NCBI RefSeq assembly: GCF_010727605.1
Contig: NZ_AP022568.1
Location: 5,208,001 to 5,272,000 of the forward strand
DNA length: 64,000 bases
Direction of reading: 5' to 3'
Source: Mycobacterium simiae
GTDB taxonomy: Bacteria > Actinomycetota > Actinomycetes > Mycobacteriales > Mycobacteriaceae
The stretch's first letter is position 1, and each line of letters opens with the position of its first letter. The notes beneath the pieces were generated by a model. It was not told where the DNA came from and did no database searches. It was given only the letters and a program-made list of their open reading frames with translations. This document shows, piece after piece, positions 28,303-37,169 of the stretch. A program made the translations under genes and the position numbers.

Positions 28303-28857
28303 GTGCTGGTATATCGCGTCTTTCCCTACCTTGAAGCAGCTCCGCTCGGCGAGCCGGGGCATCCTCTCTATGAACACCGCCCGCAGCGCGGTGGCCGGGC
28401 TGACCACCCCGACTCCTACGTGTGGTACGTGGCCCGCCAATCCGAAGCCGCATGCGGCGAGGCGTTCGGCAACCTGTCGCGCTGGATCGATTCGATGTTC
28501 GATTTTCCGGCAGTACACGGTGCACGGAAGACGCTCGGACTGTATGAACTGCCCGACGATCTGCGCATTTGCGATCTTGATGATCCGCACCGCCTAGTAG
28601 AGCTAGGGCTTCGACCGACACAGATCGTCACTCGCAACCTGGCAGTCACTTCGGAGTGGGCGCACCGGATCTGGTCTCAGCGCTCTCCTGCCATTGATGA
28701 CCGAAAATGGCAGGCGGTGCAGTGGTGGTCCTTCCACCGGCCGACTTGGACCGTCATCGCCAGCTGGGAACGGCCCGAGCTCGTCGAACTCGAGCATCTG
28801 AACCTCGACCATCCAGCCGTTGTCGCGGCAGCCAAGAGTCTCAACCGCCCTCTATAG
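28303..28857 (+). CDS. RES-domain toxin (NAD+-degrading type)
   Basis: 184 residues beginning LVYRVFPY, with YVWYVARQSEAACGEAFGNLSRW (the RES Tyr/Glu region), and a C-terminal RIWSQRSPAIDDRKWQAVQWWSF typical of RES proteins. Characterised members (MbcT, Res) deplete NAD+. It lies directly after its antitoxin (stop TGA, start GTG adjacent). The frame is intact, so the module is probably functional. Confidence 0.85.
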   Translation: MLVYRVFPYLEAAPLGEPGHPLYEHRPQRGGRADHPDSYVWYVARQSEAACGEAFGNLSRWIDSMFDFPAVHGARKTLGLYELPDDLRICDLDDPHRLVELGLRPTQIVTRNLAVTSEWAHRIWSQRSPAIDDRKWQAVQWWSFHRPTWTVIASWERPELVELEHLNLDHPAVVAAAKSLNRPL

Positions 28858-29000
28858 ACAATCTGGCTCCGGAAGGGATCTGCGACCTACCTGACGCCGC
28901 CAAGGGCTTACCGGCGTAGTCATAATCGTCGTCAACGAACGAAAACCGTTGGACCGCAAGTTCGAGTCGTCGCGCAGAGCTTGGCCGGCTGATCGAGGAG

Positions 29001-29261
29001 GTGCGAGCCTCGGGGGAGTCGGTGATGACCTCGACGCCTGGCCGGGCGAAGGTCATTCTGATGCCTGTCGATGAATTCGACTCGTTGCAAGAGACGCTGC
29101 ATGCCTTGATGCAACCCGACATTCTGAAGGAACTGGCGCAGGCCGACAGAGATTATGCGGCAGGCCGGACCATCAGCGGGGAAGAGCTTCGCGTGCGGTA
29201 TGGGCTTCCCGGACGCAAACGGAAGCTACAGGGTTCGAGGACCACTAAGGGAATGCCGTGA
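29001..29261 (+). CDS. Phd/YefM-like antitoxin, possibly N-terminally truncated, orphan
   Basis: 86 residues from GTG 29001: SGESVMTSTPGRAKVILMPVDEFDSLQETLHAL is the Phd/YefM core, with a C-terminal tail ADRDYAAGRTISGEEL. The preceding codons RRAELGRLIEEVRA are also family-like but have no start codon in frame nearby, so the N-terminus is probably damaged. No RelE/Txe toxin follows; the next sequence is an integrase relic on the other strand. An orphan or decaying antitoxin. Confidence 0.6.
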   Translation: MRASGESVMTSTPGRAKVILMPVDEFDSLQETLHALMQPDILKELAQADRDYAAGRTISGEELRVRYGLPGRKRKLQGSRTTKGMP

Positions 29262-29526
29262 ATATTGCTTGGGCACAACAGGTTTGGGGTCGGACGTATT
29301 TGGCCCAGGTGTTGCCGGCTTCGGCGGCGTGTTTCTGGATGACTTGGTCGCTGTAGCCGAGCATTTCTGCGACCAGGGGGAGCTGGCATCTCAGAGACGA
29401 GTACTTGTAGGGCATCCAAGCGCGTATCGACTCGTCGGCAATCCACAACGGGCGAGTTGTCGTGTACCGCGACAACACGAATCCGATGCTTTTTAGTTCG
29501 AGGTGAGCGTCATGCGCGACGGGCAA
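29245..29526 (-). pseudogene. Tyrosine recombinase/integrase, C-terminal relic
   Basis: LVAEMLGYSDQVIQKHAAEAGNTWAKYV resembles the C-terminal segment of the small mycobacterial recombinase family (xMLGYxxVxxxxHAxEAGxTWxRY). The rest of the catalytic domain is not recognisable. It marks old mobile DNA between the toxin-antitoxin cluster and a GMC relic. Confidence 0.45.
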
Positions 29527-29579
29527 TGACCAGGCCGCGACGCACCAAGGTGCGCATCATGGAGCCGCACAAGCCTGCT

Positions 29580-29800
29580 TCGGTGCCGATCTTCGAGCTC
29601 CCGCACTACTCGGTGCCGCTGCGAACGGTGTGGAGAATCGGGCCGGGACGCGCAACTCGGTTGCGGAGTCGTGGCATGCTTCGAACAGCAGCACGCAGAG
29701 CAGACCCGTCGACGCTGGCCCCGGTTGGCGAGCACGTAGCCGGCGCTGGCTGCACCGACCGCAATGAAGTCGAATACGCCCGCGTCCGCTGGCCGCCGGT
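29580..29800 (-). pseudogene. GMC oxidoreductase, N-terminal relic
   Basis: FDFIAVGAASAGYVLANR is a GMC FAD-binding motif (usually VxGxGxxGxVxA, here one Gly is Ala). After a frame change, VLLFEACHDSATELRVPARFSTPF continues the family consensus (VLLLEAG...RVPA). Everything downstream is lost. It lies after the SRPBCC gene on the same strand and beside an AraC relic, suggesting a decayed araC-SRPBCC-GMC operon like the intact araC/GMC locus at 56.6-59.4 kb. Confidence 0.6.
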
Positions 29801-29882
29801 CTTACAACGCCGTTGGGAAAGTCCGGATGCGTTCCTGAGCGTCGCGCACCGCGACCGTGGCCGGTGTCACCGCGAGGTGAGA

Positions 29883-30437
29883 TCACGAAGCCGATGTCGC
29901 CGCCGCGTGCCGTTCGATGCTGTCGGCGAACAGCAGGGTTTCCCGCCGGTTGTGGTCCGCGACGGCCTCTTGCAGGGCCGCGGCCGCATGCTCGAAGGTT
30001 TGGCCGGCCGCTTCGAGCATGTCGAGGAAGCCGTGGGTCGGGTAGCTGATCACCAGGTTGGTGAATCGGCACGTTCCGCCGTCCTCGGCGGAGACGCTCA
30101 AATCCCAGATGACCTGGATCTTCGACCAGCCCAAGGGGGTTCGCAGGTCACTCATCGACACCAGGTGGCAGTGGTGTGGCTCGTGCAGTTCAGCGACGTA
30201 GTGCTGAACCACCAGGGCGCCCCCGATCTCTTCGACGTTGATCGACATCGGCCGTCCGTCGTCGGTCGTGGTTGATCCCGCGGCGAGGTGATCGGGCGGA
30301 GCGCAGCGTTGGTATTCGGCGTCGGGCAGATTGAGTACCCAGTCGGCGATGTTCACGCTGCCGATCGGTGCGTGGATGGTGGCCGCCTGCGTGCTGTGTA
30401 CCAGGACCAGGTCGGTCCGGACATCGGTAATTGTCAT
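29883..30437 (-). CDS. SRPBCC-like protein
   Basis: 184 residues from ATG 30437, preceded by GGGGAG. The pattern ATIHAPIGSVNIADWVLNLPDAEYQR, a middle VEEIGGALVVQHYVAELHEPHHC, and a long C-terminal helix (GFLDMLEAAGQTFEHAAAALQEAV) fit a START/SRPBCC ligand-binding fold. Function unknown; neighbours on both sides are decayed catabolic genes (AraC fragment upstream, GMC fragment downstream), so it may be a survivor of a catabolic operon. Confidence 0.65.
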   Translation of the reverse strand: MTITDVRTDLVLVHSTQAATIHAPIGSVNIADWVLNLPDAEYQRCAPPDHLAAGSTTTDDGRPMSINVEEIGGALVVQHYVAELHEPHHCHLVSMSDLRTPLGWSKIQVIWDLSVSAEDGGTCRFTNLVISYPTHGFLDMLEAAGQTFEHAAAALQEAVADHNRRETLLFADSIERHAAATSAS

Positions 30438-30596
30438 GCGCTTACTCCCCTGGAATCCCGTGTGGCTCAGCGCCCTCGGTCGGTCGACAGATCGCGTCAT
30501 CTCGTCCACCCATCGGCGCATCGACAGCAAGATTAGGTCGACTCTGGACACCCGCGATTGACGATTCGTGCGTCTTCGATTGCCCATCCGCGCGAA

Positions 30597-30751
30597 CAGA
30601 TCACGGGGAGTGGCGGGCCCAACCGGGGCGCGCACCGGTATTGCTTGGTGAAGACGCGGCTGAAGTGCGGCAGGCTCACGAAGCCCCATCTCGCGGCGAT
30701 GTCGCCTATCGGGTCGTCGCTGGCGACGAGGTCGGCATCGCAGCGCGCCAA
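30597..30751 (-). pseudogene. AraC regulator, C-terminal relic
   Basis: LVASDDPIGDIAARWGFVSLPHFSRVFTKQYRCAP is the second HTH of an AraC/XylS protein. No N-terminal domain or first HTH is present upstream. Same strand as the SRPBCC gene. Confidence 0.7.
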
Positions 30752-30775
30752 CTACGCCTTCCTAAATGCTGCGCA

Positions 30776-31602
30776 ATTGGCTGCTAAGTGTTGAGTCCAA
30801 CACCCGCTGGGAGGATGAATCGGGTCCGATCAAACCGGCGAGACCGGTGAGAGTGCTGGAACTCAGACCCGCTGCGACCCGGGCAATTCGTCACTGTGAC
30901 GTATTGCCAGAGATATGGCGGAAGGGAGGAGCGGTCGCGGAAGGCGGTTCTCAGAGATATCGAAGAGCGGCACACTCAAGGACTTCACCCAACTGCCGAA
31001 TCATTCATTAAGTGATTGAAATGTACGACGGCCTCGGAGTACACAACCCTTGCGACGGATAACGACTGCGATACGAACGCCGGTCCGAGCCGTCGCGACG
31101 GCTCAAACCCGTGTTGTCTATGAAGCTCATCGGTAGTACGACGGCGCAGAACGCACCCTGAAATCAACAACATCAAGGGGTGCGAGCGCTTTCATCTAAT
31201 GCGACTCGGTGTACGTGTATGCCGATAAGCGACATTATGTCAAGTAAAGTACTGCATATTGCATCAGATGAATCAGCATCCGCCTCCTTGCGTGTCCTGT
31301 CTCGGTCGATTTGGCGGTTATCGCATCGAACGTGGCGGGTCGAGGGATGGCGCGGCGATTCTCAGTCGGACCGGCGGAGGACTCGTCGGCCGCGCGGGTC
31401 ACTTAATTCTCTTGGGTGACTGTTGTTTTCGAGATCCTCACTGACATCGTGTTCGTCGTCGTCGGCCCTGCAGTCCTTGCGATCATGCGCGACGTCACAG
31501 GTGTAGCGCGGGATGGGGCGCGACACCCTGACCAGCGCGGCGGTGCAGCTCGCGAGGAACGCACGATGGGATGACCTAGCATTAACAGCGGAAGGGAGCA
31601 TC
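30776..31602. other. Intergenic, nothing identified
   Basis: About 830 bp, with an AT-richer patch near 31220-31270 that could be a promoter or an old junction. Short frames only. One (near 31300) has a faint kinase-start look (FGGYRIER) but is too short to call. Confidence 0.4.
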
Positions 31603-31968
31603 ATGGGAAGCGCTCGTTTGGGGGCTATCGCCATTGACTGCCCAGATCCAGTCGCACTCGCCGACTTCTATAAGAATGTCCTAGGCCTGGAAGTGGCACT
31701 GTCCTCTGACGAGCTCGTGGTCCTGAGCGGTGCAGACGTCTTCCTGACGTTCGAGCGGGTCGCGGAGCATGTGCCGCCCACGTGGCCGGCGGCGACCGTG
31801 TCCAAGCAGCTACACCTCGACTTAGCTGTTGCCGACCTCGATGCCGAAGAAGCGCGCATCATCGCATGCGGCGCCGCCAAGGCCGACGTTCAGCCGCGGC
31901 CGGACCAATGGCGGGTCCTCATCGATCCGGCTGGTCATCCTTTCTGTATCACCACATTGCTGCCCTGA
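31603..31968 (+). CDS. VOC (glyoxalase/dioxygenase-fold) protein
   Basis: 121 residues from ATG 31603, preceded by GAAGGGAG. One complete VOC module pair: LGAIAIDCPDPVALADFYKNVLGLE in the first half, QLHLDLAVADLDAEEARI and a C-terminal WRVLIDPAGHPFCI in the second. Metal-ligand positions are only partly kept (His in QLHLD present; the terminal Glu is replaced by Cys in FCIT), as in many small mycobacterial VOC proteins of unknown function. Stands alone between two gaps. Confidence 0.8.
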   Translation: MGSARLGAIAIDCPDPVALADFYKNVLGLEVALSSDELVVLSGADVFLTFERVAEHVPPTWPAATVSKQLHLDLAVADLDAEEARIIACGAAKADVQPRPDQWRVLIDPAGHPFCITTLLP

Positions 31969-32541
31969 CTTCAGTGCACTCTGGCTGAGGAATTCACTGA
32001 GGTGCAGTTCAGGTCGTTCGACTTCATCTACGGCCTAAAGTCGTTAAAAGTGACCTGGTAAAGGTTCGCCGTCCGGGCAACGCTGACAAGCACGTGGCGG
32101 CCGGGCGGGTCAGCGTTCACAAGATAGTGAGGCCTTCGTGGAACATCTCGATCAGCTCGAGGCCGGGCGGACGGCCAGTAGCAACCGCGCCGCGGTGCTC
32201 GATACGCGCAGCCGGTAGGTGCACCGCACCTTGCCCGCGTCGGCCGATCACGATCACACGTCGCTATGGAGGCGGCGAGGGTTGATCTGATGAATCACGT
32301 AGGGTCCGCCACATACTCTCCCGTAGGCCAGTCCTCACCGGCACACCAACCTGGCGCAACACCCCCGCCATCCGGGGCCCACTCACCATCCCCACCCAAT
32401 TCACAAAACAACAACCGACCCAATAAGCCGTGCGACTGCATGGAGGCTTGATCGACTAGCTCGCGTTGGGATAACCGCACCCGGCTGAGTCTGCGCGCGC
32501 GTAAGGGTCCTCCGTCGGTTCGGCGCGCTCCCGCCACCCTA
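31969..32541. other. Intergenic with a faint coding trace
   Basis: About 570 bp. On the minus strand at 32110-32250 a short frame reads smoothly (VIVIGRRGQGAVHLPAARIEH...LIEMFHEGL) and may be the tail of a lost enzyme, but no family was assigned. Confidence 0.3.
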
Positions 32542-33222
32542 TCAAGGCGCAGCGTGACCAGATAGATGCCGCGCCAAGCCTCGCGGGGTCGGACGGTGTC
32601 CCTCCCCGGAATGCACGGCCCAAATCAACGCATCGAAGCACAGATCCACATAATCCTCGAGGGTGAGATCGTGGTTGATGCCGAGCCAGTCGATTGCTAC
32701 CTGGTCGACGAACCCCGTCCAGCCGCGCAGTGCGACACGCAAAGTGGCCGACTCGGCATGTTCGGTTTCACCCAATGCGCTCAACAGCCGACCTAGTCCT
32801 AGTTCACGAGTGTCGGCGTAGAACCCGCTCAGCTCAGGATCCTGCAAGCCGACCCGCAGCAACGATTGCATAGCCACCGGATAGCGAGCCAGATACTGCA
32901 GATAGCGGCTCAGTGCACCGCGGACTTGGAGTTCCGGCGTCGCCTCGGCCGGCAACGGCGCCACAAAACGGTCGAGCTCCTCGAGGAGGTACTTCAGCGT
33001 GGCGACGTAGAGTCCCCGCTTATCCTTGAAGTGGTAGAACACCAGACCGTGGGCCACGTCGGCGTCGCCGGCCACCTCATCGATATTGACCAAATCGTAA
33101 GGCTGCGAAGCGAATAACTTCGCAGCAGCGGCGATGATTTTCTGACGCTTCGAACGTCCCCGTGGCTGGCGTCCACGCACAGATCGCGGCGATGAACGGC
33201 TTGCGTCGCGATTGGTCACCAA
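32542..33222 (-). CDS. TetR family regulator
   Basis: 226 residues; HTH region KRQKIIAAAAKLFASQPYDLVNIDEVAGDADVAHGLVFYHFKDKRGLYVATL. The C-domain (RGALSRYLQYLARYPVAM...GWTGFVDQVAIDWL) is of the type common in mycobacterial lipid-metabolism regulators. Divergent from a haloalkane dehalogenase, with a TGACT-N3-AGTCA dyad and a promoter between them, so it probably controls that gene. Confidence 0.88.
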   Translation of the reverse strand: MVTNRDASRSSPRSVRGRQPRGRSKRQKIIAAAAKLFASQPYDLVNIDEVAGDADVAHGLVFYHFKDKRGLYVATLKYLLEELDRFVAPLPAEATPELQVRGALSRYLQYLARYPVAMQSLLRVGLQDPELSGFYADTRELGLGRLLSALGETEHAESATLRVALRGWTGFVDQVAIDWLGINHDLTLEDYVDLCFDALIWAVHSGEGHRPTPRGLARHLSGHAAP

Positions 33223-33266
33223 AACCGCCGCGTCATTGAACCTTGCCTTTCACGGGTGCCAAATCT

Positions 33267-33279
33267 TGACTTTGAGTCA
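33267..33279. promoter_or_regulatory. Dyad TGACT-TTG-AGTCA, candidate TetR operator
   Basis: Perfect 5-bp arms in the divergent tetR/dehalogenase region. A plausible promoter for the dehalogenase overlaps it: TTGAGT (33272-33277), a 16-nt spacer, TATAGC (33294-33299). Confidence 0.55.
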
Positions 33280-33381
33280 GGATTGAGCGTTACTATAGCA
33301 CCTGACACCCCACGCCAGCGGGGAAAACACCACCGAGGGCTAGCTGGCTTCCGCACCAAAGTAGGCAAAGGGATCGCACTC

Positions 33382-34275
33382 ATGAACACCGATCGTCGCG
33401 TGCCGGACTGGCTCGACACCACGCTCTACCCGTTCGACAACCACTACCTACCCATCGACGGCCACACCGTGCACTACATCGACGAAGGCTCCGGACCGGT
33501 GTTGCTGCTCCTGCACGGCAACCCCACCTGGTCGTTCCTCTACCGCAACATCATCGCCGAGCTGTCGACCCAGTTTCGCTGCATCGCAATGGATTACCCC
33601 GGGTTCGGCTTGAGCACCGCCGGCCCCGGGTACGGCTTCAAACCCGAGCAACACTCGCGTGTCGTCGAGCACTTCATCACCGAACTCGGGTTGTCGGACA
33701 TCCGACTCATGGTGCACGACTGGGGTGGACCAATCGGGCTTGGCGTCGCCGGGCGCCGCCCCGACCTCATCCACTCCCTGATCATCGGAAACACCTGGGC
33801 ATGGCCAGCACAGGACATCGCGCATATCGCCATGTTCTCTCGCCTCGTCGGTAATCCATTGAGCCGCTGGCTGATCCGGCGCTTCAACGCGTTCGTTGTC
33901 TGGCTGATGCCCACTGGCGTCACACGCCCCATGACCCCCGCCGAAAAGGCTGCCTACCGCGGACCCTTCCCCACCCCAAAGTCACGTCAACCGACGGCGA
34001 TTTTTCCGCACGAAATCCTGGCTAGCCGTGACTACCTCGCCCAGGTTGAGTCGGGACTGGCAAAGCTTGCGGAGAAGCCGACGCTGTTGTTGTGGGGCAG
34101 CGCCGACACCGGCTTCAAGGACAGCGAACGCACACGGTTCGAAGCCGCCTTTCCCCGCCACCACACCCGAATCCTGGACGGCGCCAAGCATTTCATCCAG
34201 GAATGCGACCCCCAGGCAATCAGCGAGGAAATCCGCAAGTTCGAAGAACACCCCACCCCAGCCCCCACGAGATAG
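33382..34275 (+). CDS. Haloalkane dehalogenase (HLD-III-like), paralogue A
   Basis: 297 residues from ATG 33382, with AAAGGGA upstream. LLLLHGNPTWSFLYRNII contains the halide-binding Asn, MVHDWGGPIG the nucleophilic Asp and Trp, GAKHFIQE the catalytic His. It resembles DmbC/Rv1833c. Paralogue B at 39669-40559 is clearly recent (most residues identical). The last codons of a lost split-barrel partner gene follow it immediately, mirroring the intact partner behind paralogue B. Regulated probably by the divergent TetR. Confidence 0.87.
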   Translation: MNTDRRVPDWLDTTLYPFDNHYLPIDGHTVHYIDEGSGPVLLLLHGNPTWSFLYRNIIAELSTQFRCIAMDYPGFGLSTAGPGYGFKPEQHSRVVEHFITELGLSDIRLMVHDWGGPIGLGVAGRRPDLIHSLIIGNTWAWPAQDIAHIAMFSRLVGNPLSRWLIRRFNAFVVWLMPTGVTRPMTPAEKAAYRGPFPTPKSRQPTAIFPHEILASRDYLAQVESGLAKLAEKPTLLLWGSADTGFKDSERTRFEAAFPRHHTRILDGAKHFIQECDPQAISEEIRKFEEHPTPAPTR

Positions 34276-34310
34276 CTGATCCGTCCACCCCGCATCTATG
34301 CCCGCGTCAT
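34276..34310 (+). pseudogene. Relic of a PNPOx-like gene (last codons only)
   Basis: Directly after the dehalogenase stop, LIRPPRIYARV matches LIRPTRIYAIG, the very end of the intact split-barrel gene at 40669-41112. All the rest has been deleted. Confidence 0.6.
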
Positions 34311-34434
34311 GGGATTGCTGCACCGCGTTGGCTCCGAAACCGAACAACTCCTCGTCGAACGGGGTACTGGGATTTTGACCCACGCTGCACATCTTGCCGA
34401 CGGGTGTGGTGCCCTGGCTGCCTAACATTAAGTC

Positions 34435-34854
34435 ATGGCGATGCAACGGTTGGGCTTGGTCGTCGTCGCTGTACTGGCCGTTGCAGGCTGCTCACGACCA
34501 GACGAAGCTGTATCGGCGCAGGCTACTCTCACGCCGGCCGCGGTTAGTCCCCTGCTGTCGAAGGCCACCTGGGCTGATGGTGTATGGCCGTTCACCGTGC
34601 CCGACGGAGTGTTGAAGTGCTATATGCAAGACAGCATGCAAACGTTCACCTCCAATGGAATGGAGTATGGGCTCAACGCCACCGCGAGGCGGTTCGGCCA
34701 CTTCGCAGACCTCGAGGACATTGCGCCGCTCGCCTCTCCTCCCGCCTACGTCGAGATCAACGCCACCAGATGGCCCGTGAAGACCTACGCCATCCTCGAG
34801 GCGGGATTGGTTGTCGAAGATCCGGGTAGCTCGGCGACCGCGTCGCCGCCTTAA
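34435..34854 (+). CDS. Secreted lipoprotein, DUF2511-like
   Basis: 139 residues with a short signal and lipobox (LAVAGC, lipidated Cys about residue 19). The mature part WPFTVPDGVLKCYMQDSMQTF followed by MEYGLNATAR matches the DUF2511/YebY pattern (WPFT...G.L.C...YALNG.A). Function unknown. ATG 34435. A lone gene. Confidence 0.68.
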   Translation: MAMQRLGLVVVAVLAVAGCSRPDEAVSAQATLTPAAVSPLLSKATWADGVWPFTVPDGVLKCYMQDSMQTFTSNGMEYGLNATARRFGHFADLEDIAPLASPPAYVEINATRWPVKTYAILEAGLVVEDPGSSATASPP

Positions 34855-35135
34855 TCCCCCAACCCGCCACCTGAACCCGCTCCCGGGATCGGTCGCGCGT
34901 TGGGGCGACACGCGGTGCGTCTCCCACTGCGGCTCGCCCGTCAGCTGGACCACATCTTGACCGCGTATTGCGCTCTTTCCAACCGATTGCGTCGCCCGCA
35001 GCGCTGTGGCATTGCGAATACCGCTGCCCGGCCAAAGGGCTTGGGTCCCGTGACGCACGAGCGGAGGGGCCCTATGTAAGCGTTGAAAGAACGTCGCCCG
35101 GTGTGCGGGTTGACCGGATCAGTGATCTGTGATCG
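34855..35135. other. Intergenic, nothing identified
   Basis: About 280 bp; no motif or plausible frame. Confidence 0.4.
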
Positions 35136-35375
35136 CTAACTCATTGTCAGGGCCGTGCCGACGGCGACGCTAATCACCACCATGAGGGACACCAAAATCA
35201 CCGTCATCGACGCGCCCACAATCTCTTTTTCCGTGAGGCGCCAGCACGGTTTGCCGACAAGAACGGTGTCCCCCAGGGGTGCAAATGCGTTCATTGCCGC
35301 GACCGCCAAAAGAAGATCGTTCGCGTCGTCCGCATCCTTCTCGATTGCCTCAAGCGCGGCGATTTCCGTCGTCAT
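35136..35375 (-). CDS. Small single-pass membrane protein
   Basis: 79 residues from ATG 35375: an acidic N-terminal helix (EIAALEAIEKDADDANDLLLAVAAMNAF), then a C-terminal transmembrane segment (MTVILVSLMVVISVAVGTAL). No family recognised. The clear transmembrane helix and composition support a real gene, but there is no strong ribosome site. Confidence 0.45.
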   Translation of the reverse strand: MTTEIAALEAIEKDADDANDLLLAVAAMNAFAPLGDTVLVGKPCWRLTEKEIVGASMTVILVSLMVVISVAVGTALTMS

Positions 35376-35828
35376 ATGAACCCCCACGATTTGTGGTCGC
35401 CAATAGGCGTTATCTCGTATCTCCACGGTAAGAGTGCGAGATCAAGGTTGCGGCAACGCTCCTTAACGGTCGGAGCACAACCTCCCGGCTCTGGGAACAA
35501 TGGACCATGCAAAGCGCCCGTCCCCTCGAAATCACCCTCGACATTGCGTTGGCCACTCGGCGATGCTGAAGGCATGACATCGGGACTGGCGCGCTCGAAT
35601 ACGACGGATTCGCATATGCAGGTTACCGGTATATTTGGGGTTCCCGGTGCGGCGAAAACCGCGCTGGGAAATCCCTGCTAGCGCTTATCTCGAGGCAGGT
35701 TAGAGTCGTTGCCCGGCGCGATGTGTCTGAGTCGCGGATCTGGCCGGCGAGAGCGTGAATTCGGAGTTCACCGCCGCCGTTGTTTGGCAGAATCTGGCGG
35801 GCTCGATCAACTGCCTCAGCCTGAGCGT
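35376..35828. other. Intergenic, nothing identified
   Basis: About 450 bp with no recognisable gene. A plus-strand frame at 35376-35681 lacks family features. Confidence 0.4.
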
Positions 35829-36167
35829 CTAGGGCGGGGTCAAGGTGGCGTGCAAGGCGCTGCGTGTGGGGCCACGGATGACCCGCACCGCGGGTGGCGG
35901 CTCAGCGGAATCAAGAGGAAGGATGCGCGGGCTGGTCAGCTCGTAGCGCTTGCCTTGATGTACGACAGGTGCAGAGCCGGCCGATTCGACATTGCGCACC
36001 CAATCTGACTTCGTGCCGTAGTTCAGCACTTCGGACAACGTGCCGCCTACGACGAATGCCACAACCGGCGTCTGGTAGCTCTTTCCGGACTTGCGGCCAG
36101 TGTGTTCGATGATGGCCATATGGCGCAGGCGAGGAGCCAAGACCCCCTGGACTAGCGGGTTGGTCAC
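35829..36167 (-). CDS. Deazaflavin (F420)-dependent nitroreductase-like protein, damaged 5' end
   Basis: 112 residues from GTG 36167. HTGRKSGKSYQTPVVAFV is the signature of the Ddn/DUF385 split-barrel family that uses F420. The usual N-terminal helix is cut: in the next frame upstream MRTVARF ends where the family consensus RFNKRVTNP should continue. A single missing base at about 36167-36175 would restore it, so this is probably a frameshifted N-terminus. The core barrel is still intact. It lies next to an SRPBCC gene on the same strand. Confidence 0.65.
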   Translation of the reverse strand: MTNPLVQGVLAPRLRHMAIIEHTGRKSGKSYQTPVVAFVVGGTLSEVLNYGTKSDWVRNVESAGSAPVVHQGKRYELTSPRILPLDSAEPPPAVRVIRGPTRSALHATLTPP

Positions 36168-36334
36168 GCGTTTGTGAATCGCGCAACTGTCCGCATTGCC
36201 CGTGGGCCGAGCATTGATGCGGTCCTGGCCGCGGTCGCGGCGATCGAATGCGCGACTCGGTTTGGCACCTTCTCGAACTTAGTCGGTTCCGCACAAACCT
36301 CGGCCCGTTCCCGGTTCCAGAGAAATGAGGTCGA

Positions 36335-36802
36335 TCAGATCCTGTCCCATCCGGCTTCCTCCACGGCCAGGATGTTGGCGAGCGTGCGCCAGCGGCGGTG
36401 ACGGTGGCGAAACATGAGTCTGATGAAAAGGCGCGTCGGGGCTCCCTTTAGCCCATCGTCGGTTTCGATTTCATCTATATAGCGGCAGCTGTGGTCGTCG
36501 AGGGCTTCGAAGGTGAGCCGGTGGTTCCAGGTGCGCACAGGTCCACCATGTTCTCGCGTGTAGATTTCGGTGGCGTCAAGTCGGACGACGATCAGGTGAT
36601 GGATCCATGACGGAATCACGCCCAGCCACCACAGACGCGCTGATCCCTGGGTGCCGACTTCTATCGGCTCAGGGACGACCTCGAGACGGTAAGCGCGGAG
36701 GTATGGGCTTAAAACGAAGGCGATCATCGCCGGTTTGCGTGCCAGCGCCGAGGCCGTGGCTGCCGAGATTGGAAGCTCCGTAGTTAGGGTTACCTTACTC
36801 AT
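36335..36802 (-). CDS. SRPBCC family (polyketide-cyclase-like) protein
   Basis: 155 residues. The pattern VTLTTELPISAATASALARKPAMIAFVLSPYLRAYRLE leads to NHRLTFEALDDHSCRYIDEIE, typical of the SRPBCC fold with its C-terminal amphipathic helix (RLFIRLMFRHRHRRWRTLANIL). It binds an unknown hydrophobic ligand. Start ATG 36802. Probably co-transcribed with the F420-type protein downstream. Confidence 0.75.
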   Translation of the reverse strand: MSKVTLTTELPISAATASALARKPAMIAFVLSPYLRAYRLEVVPEPIEVGTQGSARLWWLGVIPSWIHHLIVVRLDATEIYTREHGGPVRTWNHRLTFEALDDHSCRYIDEIETDDGLKGAPTRLFIRLMFRHRHRRWRTLANILAVEEAGWDRI

Positions 36803-37169
36803 TGGCGTATGGTGCGCCAGCCAAGAGAGTTATGCAATGACTCGCCAACCCTACGGACCGCCGTGTCTCACTTCTAGTGAAATGAGACAGGGCCGACGCG
36901 CTAACCCCCGCGCTCAAAATCGCAGGTGGCGCCGCCTCATATTCTGTATCGAATCTCTCCGCGGTTATGGACCGCTGGCAAGCGCAGAGCCTCGAGTAGT
37001 GGCGGCCGCCGGCAGATCGGCCGATGGAAACCACGTAATGGATGCGGCTACGCACGCGGGCCAGCAGCACGCTGACACGGTCCGCCAACTCAAATGAGAC
37101 GGACACACTCGATTGCGTCTCACTCAAGCTGGCGGTTCCCTGCATAAGGCCGCCAAGTTAACAGCGAAC
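36803..37169. other. Intergenic, nothing identified
   Basis: About 370 bp; no motif recognised. Confidence 0.4.

Noticed and set aside
31280..31444. FGGYRIER start resembling a Ser/Thr kinase N-terminus
   Set aside because: No glycine loop or further kinase motif follows.
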